DNA from: Petunia secreta
Lineage: Eukaryota > Streptophyta > Magnoliopsida > Solanales > Solanaceae
DNA length: 64,000 bases
Assembly: GCA_029990175.1 (NCBI GenBank)
Contig: JARKIP010000010.1
Location: forward strand, 40,046,001-40,110,000
Reading direction: 5' to 3'
Shown: positions 1 to 10,993 of the stretch, piece after piece
Numbering within the stretch: the stretch's first letter is position 1
How the letters are laid out: every line of letters begins with the position of its first letter
The notes under the pieces: generated by a model
What the model saw: the letters and a program-made list of their open reading frames with translations, nothing else
The model's database searches: none
What the model was told of the DNA's origin: nothing
Translations under genes and position numbers: made by a program

Positions 1-589
1 TTTTTTAAAATGGTTTCACTTCATGATTCTTTTTGCATTTTTAATATTGTCTTGTTCCTATTATCCTATTTTTTGAAACCAACTTGTTTGTTTTGTTTTT
101 CTTTTTACTCCTCTATTTAAAAAAAATATTTTGTGAATTACTTCAACATGTGCATCATTTTTCAAATCTTACACATTTTTAGAAAACATGTGCATTTTCT
201 TTCAAAACTGGTATATTTTTAAACGTGTGCATACTGCTCATACTTCCCGCAACTCCTGATAGTTTCAAATCGTGCGTTGAAAAATACGGTGATCATGACC
301 GCCTCTTTCCTCACAAAATGCCCTTTAGGGAGGACAACTTAGAATCTAGTTGGTCCGAGACGTTCCCGCTTCTGAGTCGTCCGCTTGGGAGGAAAATAAA
401 ACTCGGTCTAAGTCAGCCCAGCTCTTAGTAGTGACTCTAGGACCATGCATCATGCCATATCATTAGTCGACTTACTCTCAAGTCCAATATGCCAACTTGT
501 TCAAACAATCTGAACGGATTTTTTGACCCCAAAAGAGCGTTGAACATGATTTCTTTGCATTTGCATAAAGGATTGAACGTGCAAATCTG
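1..589. other. AT-rich stretch without a recognisable gene
   Basis: I see no coding region, RNA gene or clear element terminus here. The first 220 bases are T-rich. Between 225 and 428 there is a moderately GC-balanced block with a short open frame that does not resemble any protein I know. Given the downstream organisation it is probably the 5' internal or LTR part of the same degenerate Ogre/Tat-like element, but that is inference. Confidence 0.4.
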
Positions 590-1740
590 GACCATTTATT
601 GGATTTATTCAGCATTTAATGTCATTCAAAGGCACCAAAGGTAACCAAAGATGCATCAAAAGCCCAAACTGAATCAGAAATGATTGTTTATTCTTAAACA
701 GTCGGAATTATTCTGTATTCAATGCTATTCAAAGGCACAAAGGGTAGGGGTATGCAAAACCGAACTGGTACTGATAGCCAAACTGTTACCGCTACTGATA
801 AGCATAACGGTATCGGTATAACGGTTATTGGTTCGATAATGGTATTAATTTCCAATACCGATAAGATATCGGTACGGTAACGGTTCCTATATCTTTTTAC
901 CATTACTGTACCGATAACCTATAAGTTTTTTTTTTTTATAATTTTTATATATTTTATTTTATTTATTATTAGTATATTAAGTCATCTAACTCTTAATTTA
1001 CAACATTAACTTATAGGTTAAACTTCAATTATTTTTTTTTTTTTGTGGTTATATGTCAATACTTTATACACTTTAATTAATGAGTCCGGCCTATTTTATA
1101 ATTAATTTTGCTTTCTCAGATCATTGATCCGACTTTCTTATCTTTTCTTTTTCTATTTCATTATTTTGTGTTATGTTAGCATATTGTTAAGACTTGTTGA
1201 TTGCACTTGTTTACTTAGTTTGTGTGGATGGTTTGTCTATTACTTTAGTGGTTATTCATATTAATCAAAAAATATTACCTATTGACAACCATCCACCAAG
1301 AATTCACGCATTACTTCGGTGTACCGGTTACCGAACCGTTAAGAACTGATAACCAATAACCAATAACCGATAGCTTATTGGTGCGGTATTGGTTTTATAT
1401 AATTACATACTGTTAACCAATATACCGTTACCGATAAGCTCAAACCCGAACCGTACCGCCCCATGAACACCCCTAACAAAGGGTAACCGAAGAGGCATCA
1501 AAAGTCCAAATTGAATCAGAAACGATTGTTTATTCCTAAACAGTCAGAATTATTCTATATTCAATGTCATTCAAAGGCACAAAGGTAACCAAAGAGGTAT
1601 CAAAAGCCCAAATCGAATCAGAAACGACCGTTTATTCCTATACAGTTCGAATCAATCTGTATTCAATGCTATTCAAAGGCACAAATGGTAACCGAATAGG
1701 CATTAAAAGCCCAATTTGAAGCAGAAACGACCATTTGATA
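590..1740. repeat. 103-bp tandem repeat, about four copies, split by a MITE
   Basis: The word ATTCAAAGGCAC recurs at 624, 727, 1569 and 1671. The spacing is 103 bp between the first two and 102 bp between the last two. Between the second and third it is 842 bp, which becomes 103 bp after subtracting the 731-bp MITE and its 8-bp target duplication. Each unit also contains a GGTAACC-type word, an AAAAGCCCAAA-type word and a CAGAAACGA-type word. The array lies immediately upstream of the TATA box and ORF at 1780-2003, so it may be an internal or promoter-proximal repeat of the surrounding LTR element. Older copies are diverged by substitutions only. Confidence 0.85.
737..1483. mobile_element. 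hAT-superfamily MITE, copy 1 (element 745-1475 with 8-bp TSDs)
   Basis: The element runs from TAGGGGTATGCAAAAC at 745 to CATGAACACCCCTA ending at 1475, giving short imperfect terminal inverted repeats (TAGGGGTRTKCA). It is flanked by a perfect 8-bp duplication, ACAAAGGG, at 737-744 and 1476-1483. TIR sequence and 8-bp TSD together indicate the hAT superfamily. It is 731 bp long and has no transposase ORF, so it is non-autonomous. Both ends are rich in short GGTATCGGTA/TACCGATA-type words, which could be subterminal transposase-binding repeats. The centre is very AT-rich. It sits inside the second unit of the 103-bp tandem array. Confidence 0.93.
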
Positions 1741-1779
1741 GACGGGATGACACATAACGCACATTTATCCTTTAGGCAT

Positions 1780-1787
1780 TATATAAA
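1780..1787 (+). promoter_or_regulatory. Probable TATA box upstream of the DUF7745-type ORF
   Basis: TATATAAA at 1780-1787 lies about 220 bp upstream of the ATG at 2003, with a T/C-rich leader in between. The position fits a polymerase II promoter driving the ORF. No transcript evidence is available, and TATA-like words are common in DNA this AT-rich. Confidence 0.4.
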
Positions 1788-2002
1788 GACTTGACATCCG
1801 CGGTATGTCAAAAGTCCATTAGAAACTTTTCGTCTAAAGTATCTAAAGGATTCTTAACCCACAACAATGCATCTCTTCATACTCTATTGTGCATTATTTT
1901 TCAAAAAGCTTGTGCCACATATTGGTCATTTGCTCGCAATAAAGTGAATTTCAGGCATTTTCTTCTCTATTTTCCTATTGTCCTTCACCTTTTCCAAAGA
2001 TC

Positions 2003-3611
2003 ATGGCCACTATAACATTCGACATGGTTGCTGAAATCCCTCAGTTACTCAAAGATTGGTGGGGAAATCTAAGCATAGATCAAAAAAATCAAGTCAAAAT
2101 GGTGTTGGGGAATCTGATTTCACTAATGGAGCACACTGCAGTAAAAGAGATAGTAGAAGCAGCAGTACACTATTGGGATGCAGACCGAGCAGTTTTCTAC
2201 TTTAGAAGTGTAGAGTTGAAACCGTTGCTGGAAGAAATAGGCGGATTGACTCAACTCCCATTTGATAGTGATGAGATATTGATACCTAAGAACATTACAG
2301 CTAAGGAGTTCTTCGAAATGATAGGGTTTAAACCTGAATTATGCACAGACAGCGTGAGGCGGTCGGGAATCTCTTTGAATTCTCTCGACATCAAATTTGG
2401 ATACAGAGAAGCATTCCAAGAATTTCAAGATAATTTCAGCATTAACAAGGCAGATTGGCAAGAGCGGACGGTACTCGCTTTTGTCACCAGATTTTTAGGG
2501 ACTGTTGTATTTCCAAAACACAAAGGACGGGTTAATGTTTGCGTAATATCGATCGCCGATACCTTACTCAAGAACTTTGACATGAAATACACTTTGATAC
2601 CTATGATTGTTGCAGACATGTATCGAGCTTTAGGAAAATGCAAGAACGGCACTGGATATTTCGAAGGATGCAATTTCCTTTTACAAATTTGGCTGATGGA
2701 GCATTTGAAAAGGATGACAAGCACAAAGCAAGCTTCCCATTCCATACCAAGAGAAAACTACATCTTGACTCATACTGCTCGCATGCACAATACTCTTGAA
2801 AAGTGAGACCGGCCAACAACTGCCAAAGGCTGGGACCACAGGCTTTCTTAATTGACATCCAAATATATACAATGGATTTTTGACTACTTTCCCAGTACTA
2901 CAGTAATCACACGATCCGAAGGAACTTCTTTTCTTGTCTTGGTTGGGTTTAGAGGAGTTTACCTATACACTCCTTTAAGGGCACTTTGACAAGCAGGGAG
3001 AAAGCATATTGTACCCCAAATTGCAGACATCAGAAGTTTCAAAGCAGATATTCTCGGAGGAATGATACCATTCAAAGACAAGATATTAGAACTTTTGAAA
3101 GCAAGGCATCGAATGGAATTCGAGACTATTGAACGAGACAGGTTTGATGCAGGCTATGATGAAGATTACCCGGACTGGCTCAAGAAACACATAGCAAGGA
3201 CAGTTCAACCAAGAGCAACAACAAAAAAGAAAAGAAATGTTGATGAGTTAGAAACCGAGTATACACAAACAGCTGGCAAGGGCACGAGAGAAAATAGCAA
3301 AAAATCAAGGTTTGGTCGAAGCAAAGAACAAAGAAAAAGACAAATGGCACAATAAGACAGAGCTATTGACAAAACGCATAGAGTCTATAGGTGTATGGGC
3401 TAGCGAAGGAATGAACACAGTGGCTAATAAAGGAATGGAGGAGAAAAGAGAGAAGGCTTGGAAAATATTGAAGAATTTCATATTCGACATATCCCGGCTC
3501 TTAATTGATGCAGAAAATATCATTCTTCAAGAAGATTCATCAGAGGCAAGCTCGTCCGAGGGAGGCTCGTCCGAAGAAGAGGAAGAATCTTCTGGAAATG
3601 GATCAGCATGA
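2003..3611 (+). pseudogene. DUF7745 / plant-mobile-domain-type protein, broken
   Basis: The ATG at 2003 has a good context (G at +4). Residues 1-267 read like the DUF7745 family found in many plant repeats: the WDADRAVFYF, ELKPLLEEIGG and LIPMIVADMYRAL segments are typical. Clear homology-like coding continues in the same frame beyond the first stop as far as 3355, but is broken by TGA at 2804-2806, TAA at 2849-2851 and TGA at 2987-2989. A frameshift near 3305 moves the C-terminal charged, coiled-coil-like part (EKREKAW..., then an E/S-rich tail) to another frame that ends at 3611. All three stops would be explained by C-to-T changes in Arg or Gln codons, which suggests decay of methylated DNA (inference). 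The protein's function is unknown. It sits upstream of an Ogre/Tat-like 3' region and is probably part of that element. The family assignment is from memory of conserved segments. Confidence 0.72.
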
Positions 3612-4517
3612 AAGATGTTCGTTTGGCTATGATCTAATCTCCTAGCAATGTTTAGTTTTTTCCTTCTCTTACATTGTTTCAATATCCATCAACGTAATAA
3701 AGATTGTGTTCCTGCAAATCAATATTCTCTTTAGACTCCGCATTTTGTATCAAATGAAATGATATATGTGGCACAAAGCGCTTTTCAAATCATCATGCAT
3801 AAAGCGGTCCTTTGCATTATAGGATGCATTTCTTATTTGATATGTGTGCATTGCGTGAATTTGTCTATTGCTCTAGGTCTCTTTCTACCTAAATGAATCA
3901 TTTTTCAAATCCAATCTCCTACCAAGGCACCTCATCTCCCTCCTCTACGCCCAAATTCTGATATCAGAAATCTTTCGTATGTCTTGATAATTCCCTTACC
4001 AACTCAAAAACCTATTATCCAAAAGGTTGGCTCAAGTTGAATACCAAGACAGAAGATATGGTGAAACAAAGTGCATTTGTCGTTGATTTGTCAAAACAAG
4101 AAGAGTTTGCTACAGCATGCACTATGCACATGGAGTGGCAAAATTGACAAGGCGAGAGATATATTGGTCAAACTCAAAGGCACACCTGATTTACCACAAG
4201 ACCTTTTGACACCAATGTCCAAGATCATTTTGTTGCTCCAGTCTACACAGTCACACCACTTGAAATACATGATTGTGATCCAAAACATTTTCCAAACTTG
4301 CTCCTATTATGATCGAAATAGCAGTCAAAGGGATGGTGGAAGACAACAAGGAATTGGAAAGAAAGAAATGTAGCAAAGACTCGTGCACAACAACCAAAAA
4401 ATTGGTTGGCGGGTTCTATCTCTTTGAAAGACACACAGGCATCATGACACACAAATTTGCGAGGAAGGATGACAAATGCACTTAAATTCTTTCAATAAAA
4501 GCCAACTCTCTTTCTGT
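3612..4517. other. Degenerate internal region, possible gag remnant
   Basis: No intact gene. The part around 4190-4490 has short stretches in shifting frames with a composition like a retroelement gag linker, but I could not identify a domain. 3600-3720 reads as a plausible 3' untranslated end of the preceding ORF, with an AATAAAG-type word near 3696-3702. Otherwise nothing supportable. Confidence 0.3.
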
Positions 4518-5199
4518 CGCACAACTAGGAGTGTGCAAAACCGAACCCGAACCGGTACCGATAGCCAACCGTTACCGCTACCGATAAGCATAACGGTATC
4601 GGAATAACGTATTGGTTTGGTAATAGTATTAATTTCCAATACCGATAACCGATAAGGTTTTTTTTATAATTTTTATATATTTTATTTTATTTATTATTAG
4701 TATATTAAGTCATCTAACTCTTAATTTACAACATTAACTTATAGGTTAAAGTTCAATTATTATTATTAGTTTTGGTGGTTATATGTCAATACTTTATACA
4801 CTTTAATTAATGAGTCCGGCCTATTTTATAATTAATTTTGCTTTCTCGCATAATTGATCAGACTTTCTTATCTTTTCTTTTTCTATTTCATTATTTTGTG
4901 TTATGTTAGCATATTGTTAAGACTTGTTGATTGCACTTGTTTACTTAGTTTGTGTAGATGGTTTGTCTATTACTTTAGTGGTTATTCATGTTAATTAAAA
5001 AATATTACCTATTGACAACCATCCACCAAGAATTCACGCATTACTTCGGTGTACCGGTTACCGAACCGTTAAGAACCGATAACCGATATCTTATTGGTAC
5101 GGTATTGGTTTTACATAATTACATACTGTTAACTGATATACCGTTACCGATAAGCTCAAACCCGAACCGTACCGCCCCATGAACACCCCTACGCACAAC
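4518..5199. mobile_element. hAT-superfamily MITE, copy 2 (element 4526-5191 with 8-bp TSDs)
   Basis: This 666-bp element starts TAGGAGTGTGCAAAAC at 4526 and ends CATGAACACCCCTA at 5191. It is flanked by a perfect 8-bp duplication, CGCACAAC, at 4518-4525 and 5192-5199. It is clearly the same family as 745-1475: the AT-rich core with the motif around GAGTCCGGCC and the subterminal TACCGATA words are shared, apart from some indels. There is no coding capacity. Two full-length copies with unrelated TSDs show that they inserted independently. Confidence 0.93.
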
Positions 5200-6489
5200 A
5201 CAACCTATTCCTTACACAACATCTTTACCATCTTTCATTGACATTCAACTTCTCATCTCCTGCTTAAACAAGCATCAGTCATTCGACCAAAATCCTGACT
5301 GCTACATAAAGCACTCGAGCAATCTTTTAGAACCTCTATACAATTCAAAAGCTAATCTATCATCCGTGGTCTAGGCATTCTCTGAAGCTTTATATGTTAT
5401 TTTTGCATCAAATATTTGCTAATGTGCTAACAAATTTTGCGCATTTTATCACTTTATTAAGGTTGCGCCCTCTTTTTGTCATCCCTGCAGCTTTCCAGAT
5501 TTTGTATTGAACGCACTTCGCGCTTGAACACCGAGATTGGTCAAGAATCTGCATTCAAAAAAAAGCTGAAATGGCAAGCCGAGCAGAAAACATTCTCTCC
5601 TAGAACAAAGTCTTTTGAACCACCAACATGTGAAACCAAAGAACTCATACAATCCCAATCCCAATCCAATGTCGTACAACTTGTGGCATCGACAAACAAA
5701 ATCAGCTGGCATTATACCCACACAAGAGTCGCAAGAAAGAAATCCAATCACTATACAACCGAAACTGGAAAAACTCAAGACTTCACACCTCACCCAACTT
5801 ATACAGTGAACAACCTCCCCTCTGTTAAGACTTTCAACAACAACCTTATCAGGCTTAACACAATTAAGGACAGAAAAAAAAGACAAAACCTCACACCTTT
5901 ATCCCTTTAGCTCAATCAAAAGATATTGCACCCAACAAATGAACTGCTCCCTCGATACCTATTCTGAAATTCAATCCAACAAATATCTATACTCATCACC
6001 CAAACATTCGATACCATGACACTGCAAAATACCAAGTACTGAAACACAAAATTCGGAGTTTGATTGATCAAGAAAAGGCAGTGGTACAATAAGAACCAGC
6101 AAATGAAAACCGCAACTCTTAAACCACAAATACGTTTTCTATACACATCAATCCATCAAAGTTAGCTCCATGGCTTTTTGAAAAGAAAAGCACGAAACAT
6201 GAAGACACCTCAGCACAACCCAAGACAAATAAAGTTTTGGACAACCTCCAAAATCCGGCAAAATCCAAACACCAAACCTCAGTCTGATTATGCAAGTATC
6301 CACATAATCAGAGTCATCAAAATACCCAATCATCACACTAAAGGACAAAAACAGATTCAAGCCAATATTTTTGTATTCTATGCAATAAAACCACTTTGTT
6401 TCGACGAACGAATATTTCTTTGAGAGCAGATCTTTCAACACAAATACAAGTTTCGCAGGCACTACTATAATAAGCAATAAATTGGGGTA

Positions 6490-6522
6490 GAATTTTTGAG
6501 GGCTTTCAGTCCTCAAAAATTC
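6490..6522. other. Perfect 12-bp stem, 9-nt loop hairpin
   Basis: GAATTTTTGAGG (6490-6501) and its exact complement CCTCAAAAATTC (6511-6522) enclose a 9-nt loop. It follows a TTGGGGTA run. It could form in RNA of the retroelement's 3' region. Its function is unknown. Confidence 0.75.
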
Positions 6523-6689
6523 CAAAAGATGCAAGCCGACACTGGGGCAGAATTTTAAGGTTGAATCTAAAAATTCACCAAATGTCCAAAGACGCAATAA
6601 AAATTACAATCAGCGTGACAGTGCTCTAGGCAATCCTATATGCACGGTAACAGCATTCTATATTTTTAGCACTTTACTTTACTTTTGTT

Positions 6690-6990
6690 CGCAGGGTACA
6701 CAGCCCGACACGACAGGCAATCATCTCACAACGAGAGGCAGTAGCAGTAGGTGCTCTTTACGAGGAGGCAGTAGCAGTTTTTCTCTTTCTTGGCAAGTAG
6801 TAGGTTCTCTTTACGAGGAGGTAGTAGCAGTGCTAACGAGCACAAAGGTCTCTTTACGAGAGGCACTGGCAAGATGATCCAACAATAGCAAAGTCTATTT
6901 TACATTTACAAATATTATTTGCAATAAGCTCACCTTTATTTCAGGAAATAGTGTGACAGTGTTCCAGGGTATACAGCTCAGCACAACAAA
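6690..6990. repeat. Degenerate minisatellite with CTCTTTACGAGG units
   Basis: Words of the form CTCTTTACGAGGAGG, GAGGCAGTAGCAG and CTCTTTACGAGAGGCA recur between about 6725 and 6870 with irregular spacing of roughly 45-60 bp. They are bracketed by two versions of a GGGTAYACAGCYC sequence (about 6694 and 6968). This is typical of internal repeats in Tat/Ogre 3' regions. It has no coding potential. Confidence 0.7.
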
Positions 6991-8087
6991 AAAATTATCT
7001 CCTAACAGAGGCACTTAGCATCTCCAAACGAGCAAATAAATATCCCTGAGGAGAGACATATATTTCCTAGCACTTAAAGCACCTAAAAACAGACTAGACA
7101 ACTACATGACAAACAACTACTCAGCTTAACAGGGAAGTTTACTTTATCTTTATCTTTATATCTATTTGCATTTATCTTGATTTTGTTGTAGGGCACTCCC
7201 TGATCTCACGACAAACCCTATGTCATTTCCTATACCCTCACACTTGCTCCCCAAAAATAACTACTGCACACGAAACTTCGTAACCACAAAAACTGCAAAA
7301 ACATACCAGGCATCATCCCAAAACCCATTCAAGAAGCTTACACCCTTCAACAATGTCTTTGCTATACCCACAAACTATCTACTTTGCCGAGTCCCAAAGT
7401 GTTCAAATCTGAATTTCGTACTCGCACAAATAATCTTCCTAATCTTTCATTCCTGATTGGATGCCAGTTTGTGTCCCTTCCTATTTAAGCCTATTTGTGT
7501 CAATCGTGCGTGTTCTCGTGCTTAATCGTGCCTAGCTATTTGAATTTTGCGCATTTATCGTGCTTTACTTCTCAATATTCCCCAACTCATTCAAGAAAAA
7601 TATTGAAGGCAAGATGACTCGTTTATCGAAATAAAGTGGAAACTATGTACGTGTAAACTCCTCTTTATGGGTGTGTCGTGCACCATATCTTCATAACTGG
7701 GATGATTACAAGCCTCTTTTCCCATGCCCGATGAATCGATGTTACCTCATCTTCGACAACATCTTTATTATATCCAGCAATCATGTCTCAGCAAATCTTA
7801 AAGTACATTCAAATGCAAACTTTGCATGTTGTGACAAGTTTACTCCTGACATCCAAAATCGTGCGTCATAAACAACTCAGACAGGCAACATGCCATTCTA
7901 GAACTATGCACGGTCTGATCCTCGTGGAACTCGAGATATGTAGGCAACTCAGAAATCAAGGTTCGGCCAAAATACCCCCCCCCCCCCCCAAAACTCTCAT
8001 TTTCCTTCCCAACATTCTACCCGCCATTGTGACAAAATTGGCTACTCCGTCAACTATTTTTGTCCGAAGATTCTTTCCATCATCCTC

Positions 8088-8104
8088 GGGCAAAGAGGAG
8101 CAGC
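8088..8104 (+). promoter_or_regulatory. Polypurine tract of the Ogre/Tat-like element
   Basis: GGGCAAAGAGGAGCAGC lies directly before the TGTTGACACCC LTR terminus at 8105. A purine-rich tract abutting a TG start is the expected plus-strand primer site of an LTR retrotransposon. Confidence 0.65.
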
Positions 8105-8164
8105 TGTTGACACCCAATTTTGTCCATTCTTTTTCACACAATTAGCTATATTTAACCTAAAGGT

Positions 8165-8587
8165 GCAATATTGTAAAATTTTCGCCCACAGGCCACTTTT
8201 GTCACTGGTATTTAGTTTGAAGCCACTTTTTTTATTGGTCTTACATGAGAGGCCACTTTTTTTAACTTCAATCTTTGTGGGGAAGTTCAAACCTTGTGGG
8301 ATGAACTTCATGCCTAATTATGAAGTTTCAAATTCAATCTGTAAGGACTGAACTTTTAGGTATAGATGCGTAAACTTCAACCCTTGTGGGCTGAAGTTGA
8401 ACTTCAATCGTTGTGGTGGGCTGAAGTTGAACTTCAATCCTTGTGGGCTTAACTTGTGTGAAGTTCAACCCAAAATAATTGAAGTTCCAAAAAATGGCAT
8501 CTCATGTAAAACCAATAAAAAAAAGTGGCATCAAACCAAAGACCACTACCAAAAGTGGTGTTTGGTGCACTTCGCCCGGCAATATTG
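8165..8587. mobile_element. Foldback MITE (8174-8578) with 9-bp TSD
   Basis: A 405-bp element is flanked by GCAATATTG at 8165-8173 and 8579-8587. Its ends are imperfect inverted repeats about 60 bp long: the CCACTTTTGTCACTGG block after 8190 matches the complement of the CCACTACCAAAAGTGG block before 8562, and GCGGG/CGCCC words lie at the tips. A 9-bp TSD suggests a Mutator-like origin, although the duplicated word is partly palindromic, which weakens the evidence. The interior carries a minisatellite of CTGAAGTTGAACTTCAATC...GTGGG units. Confidence 0.75.
8365..8475. repeat. Internal minisatellite of the foldback MITE
   Basis: GAACTTCAATCSTTGTGGGC-like units of about 30 bp, partly self-complementary (GAAGTTGAACTTC is a palindrome), repeat three to four times between about 8365 and 8475. 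They would strengthen a cruciform formed by the MITE arms. Confidence 0.7.
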
Positions 8588-10196
8588 ACTATTTGTGCAT
8601 AATTTGCATTAGGAGGCATTCATTTACGTGTGTTATCCTCTACTTATATATTACATACTTAAATGTGACTATATTACATAATTTTGCATCATTTAGGCCA
8701 TTTATCAAAATATGGTTAGTTGTGCAATTTAGTGCATTTATAGCATTTAATAAATATTTGTGGCTATTTATACTTAGTTTATTAATTTTTTTTAGTTTTG
8801 TTGTTTTATATGTGCATCTTTAATATGTGTATATAAAGTATATATTATATTCATTTAATACATTTAGTTAAATATCTGTCTAATTAAAATACCCAATCCA
8901 GTTCTGTTCGTAATTTGACATATTGTTCGAAGTTCAAATTCCTTTCTCTCATTGAATCTAGACAAAAGGAGGTCCAAATTTATTTTCTTTATTTAAATTT
9001 TGAAAGAAACTATTTTTCAAATCCCACTCAATATTCCTCCTTAATTTCATTATCTTCACATTTCTTAATTAGCCCCTAATCTTACAAATTCGAATCCCAT
9101 CACCCTCAATTCACTCTCCAAATCTTCTTCCTAATTCTACCTTGAACCTTGACACAAAAGTAGTTCAAGTACAATATTCATTGACCAAATATACTTGCCC
9201 AATCTCCCTAAAATTTCTCCCCCGATCACTCTCCTAAATCTCCTCCAAAATTCTCTCCAGTCTCTTCTACTTCTGAAAACAATCCCAACGGCTCTTATTC
9301 CAAAATTTTTAATTATATAATCCGTCATCTTCTTCACTCCATACACACTACACACCACAACAAGAACCAGTGAACAATATACGCACACATATGATATACA
9401 CAGGGAACACTCTTCTCACCACTAGACATACTGAACAAACACACACACGCATATACACTCCCATAGTCTTCTCCAATCTCAAAACATACACGAAAATCAG
9501 TACCCACCACCATCCACTCTTACACACACAGAGACTCTATTGACACCATACACGATCAGAAAAAGATCGACACACATACACTACCACACACCATCACACA
9601 CACAGTCCAAAAATGGGAATGGGGTGGCAGTGACACCACTGGGGTTCTGTTCCTCGCCGAAGAATCGTATCCAAAGTTGTGACTGATGCTTGAAATTCCA
9701 ATAACACGGATGTTCAGATCTTCCCTTTGCCGATCGAAAAAAACCCCTTTCACCGTCGATCTTCCCTTTGGTGCAGCTTCGGTTGGCGAGTTATTGGCTA
9801 TTGTTAGTTTAATCAGATACATGCATTAAATAGCCTATGAAAATATTTTATTTGAGGCTTTACACTGATTTAAACAGATGCTACACCGTTTGGCCAATGA
9901 TATTTTTGAGGCCAATATTGTCCCATCCCGATACAAGAATACTAGTCTCGTCCCATCCCGTTACGTATACGATGTCCCTTACGTGTCCCTCCGAAAATAA
10001 AAAGACGATGACGATAATATACATACATTGTTGCAAAAACAAACGGGATAGGCAACGGGACCCGCATTTGGCATTGCAACACGACCAGCCAGCGTGTTTG
10101 CAGCCGTGACGGTATCCTTAACCCCCTATCAATCGAAGCTGAGCCTAAACCTTTCGAAAATCTTTTTTTTTCCTTTTATTTTCTTTCTATTCACTT

Positions 10197-10306
10197 TTAT
10201 TATTATTTATTATCCTTATTATTATTATTATTATTATTATTATTTATTATCGTTATTATTATTATTATTATTATTATTATTTATTGCTATTATTATTATT
10301 ATCGTA
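10197..10306. repeat. (ATT)n microsatellite
   Basis: Almost continuous TTA/ATT triplets with a few interruptions, inside the presumed LTR. The open frames through it encode only Y/L/I runs and are artefacts. Confidence 0.95.
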
Positions 10307-10993
10307 CTAATTCATTATCTTATTTTTACGGGTATATTCGGATGAAACTCGTTAATGATGGCCCAATCGTACAAGACAATATTTTGAAACTATTACATTT
10401 TACTCAATTTTATTTTATTTTGTTTATGATTTTTACTAATCAATTTTATTTTTTTTCGAGGTATATTTGGATAGATATTTTTAAGACGACGCTCCAAAAT
10501 GCTTCTAATTCAACCTGATATTGCATCCTTTTAATTTTCAATTTATCATTATTAATTTATTTGATATGCTAACTAATTTATTTTATTTTGCGAGGTGTAT
10601 TTGGTTGAAGTACGCCAAGGAAGAAACGAATTAGTGAATTTAAACCTTTTATTTAATCTTAATTACTATATAACTTGTATATTATAGTAGAAATTGCTTA
10701 GTTAGATTATATTTTGAATCTCAATATTCAGTCCGGTCGGTAACCACATTTGGTGGAGCTTGAGAGGTGCCTAACACCTTCCTCTCGGGTTAACTTGAAC
10801 CCTTACCCAGAATCTTTAGTTCGCAAGACCATGCTTTTGGAGTTAACTATAAAAATTAGCTAGAAACAAGTAGGTGCCCTAATACGCCTAATTAAAAAAT
10901 ATGTTAGGTACCGACTCTAAGTCATACCCGAGTTCCAATAAGTCGTGCCATGTTTCGAACTTTAACCGGTTCAGAGAAAAATGAGTGTTGACA

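Larger units (their letters stand above)
5200..8087 (+). other. Non-coding 3' internal region of an Ogre/Tat-like LTR element
   Basis: This 2.9-kb stretch has only short open frames with no recognisable protein (the longest, 5476-5910, lacks any domain). It contains two GGGGYAGAATTTT-type words near 6484 and 6543, a perfect hairpin, a minisatellite, repeated GCRGGGTAYACAG words (6691, 6966) and a run of C at 7976-7988. It ends in a polypurine tract followed by a TGTTGACACCC terminus. Long untranslated regions between the last ORF and the 3' LTR are typical of Tat/Ogre gypsy elements. The assignment is therefore by architecture, with no gag-pol seen in the window. Confidence 0.5.
8105..10993 (+). 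mobile_element. Probable 3' LTR of an Ogre/Tat-like gypsy element
   Basis: It starts TGTTGACACCC right after a polypurine tract and ends ...TGTTGACA at 10986-10993, giving TG...CA termini and a length of 2.9 kb, within the range of Tat/Ogre LTRs. The last 250 bp (GAGAGGTGCCTAACACC..., ...GGTGCCCTAATACG...) resemble the conserved ends of such LTRs. It carries a nested MITE (8174-8578), CA-rich patches (9340-9610) and an ATT microsatellite. The matching 5' LTR must lie left of the window, or is lost, so the right boundary and the 5-bp TSD cannot be tested here. No ORF in it looks real. Confidence 0.6.

Noticed and set aside
590..1740. CRISPR array for the 103-bp repeats
   Set aside because: Units are contiguous without spacers and diverged, and the context is plant retroelement DNA.
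5476..5910. 144-codon ORF as a gene
   Set aside because: No recognisable domain. It lies in the non-coding 3' region of a degenerate LTR element, with a comparable open frame on the opposite strand.
10094..10345. Y/L/I-rich ORF
   Set aside because: It is an ATT microsatellite.
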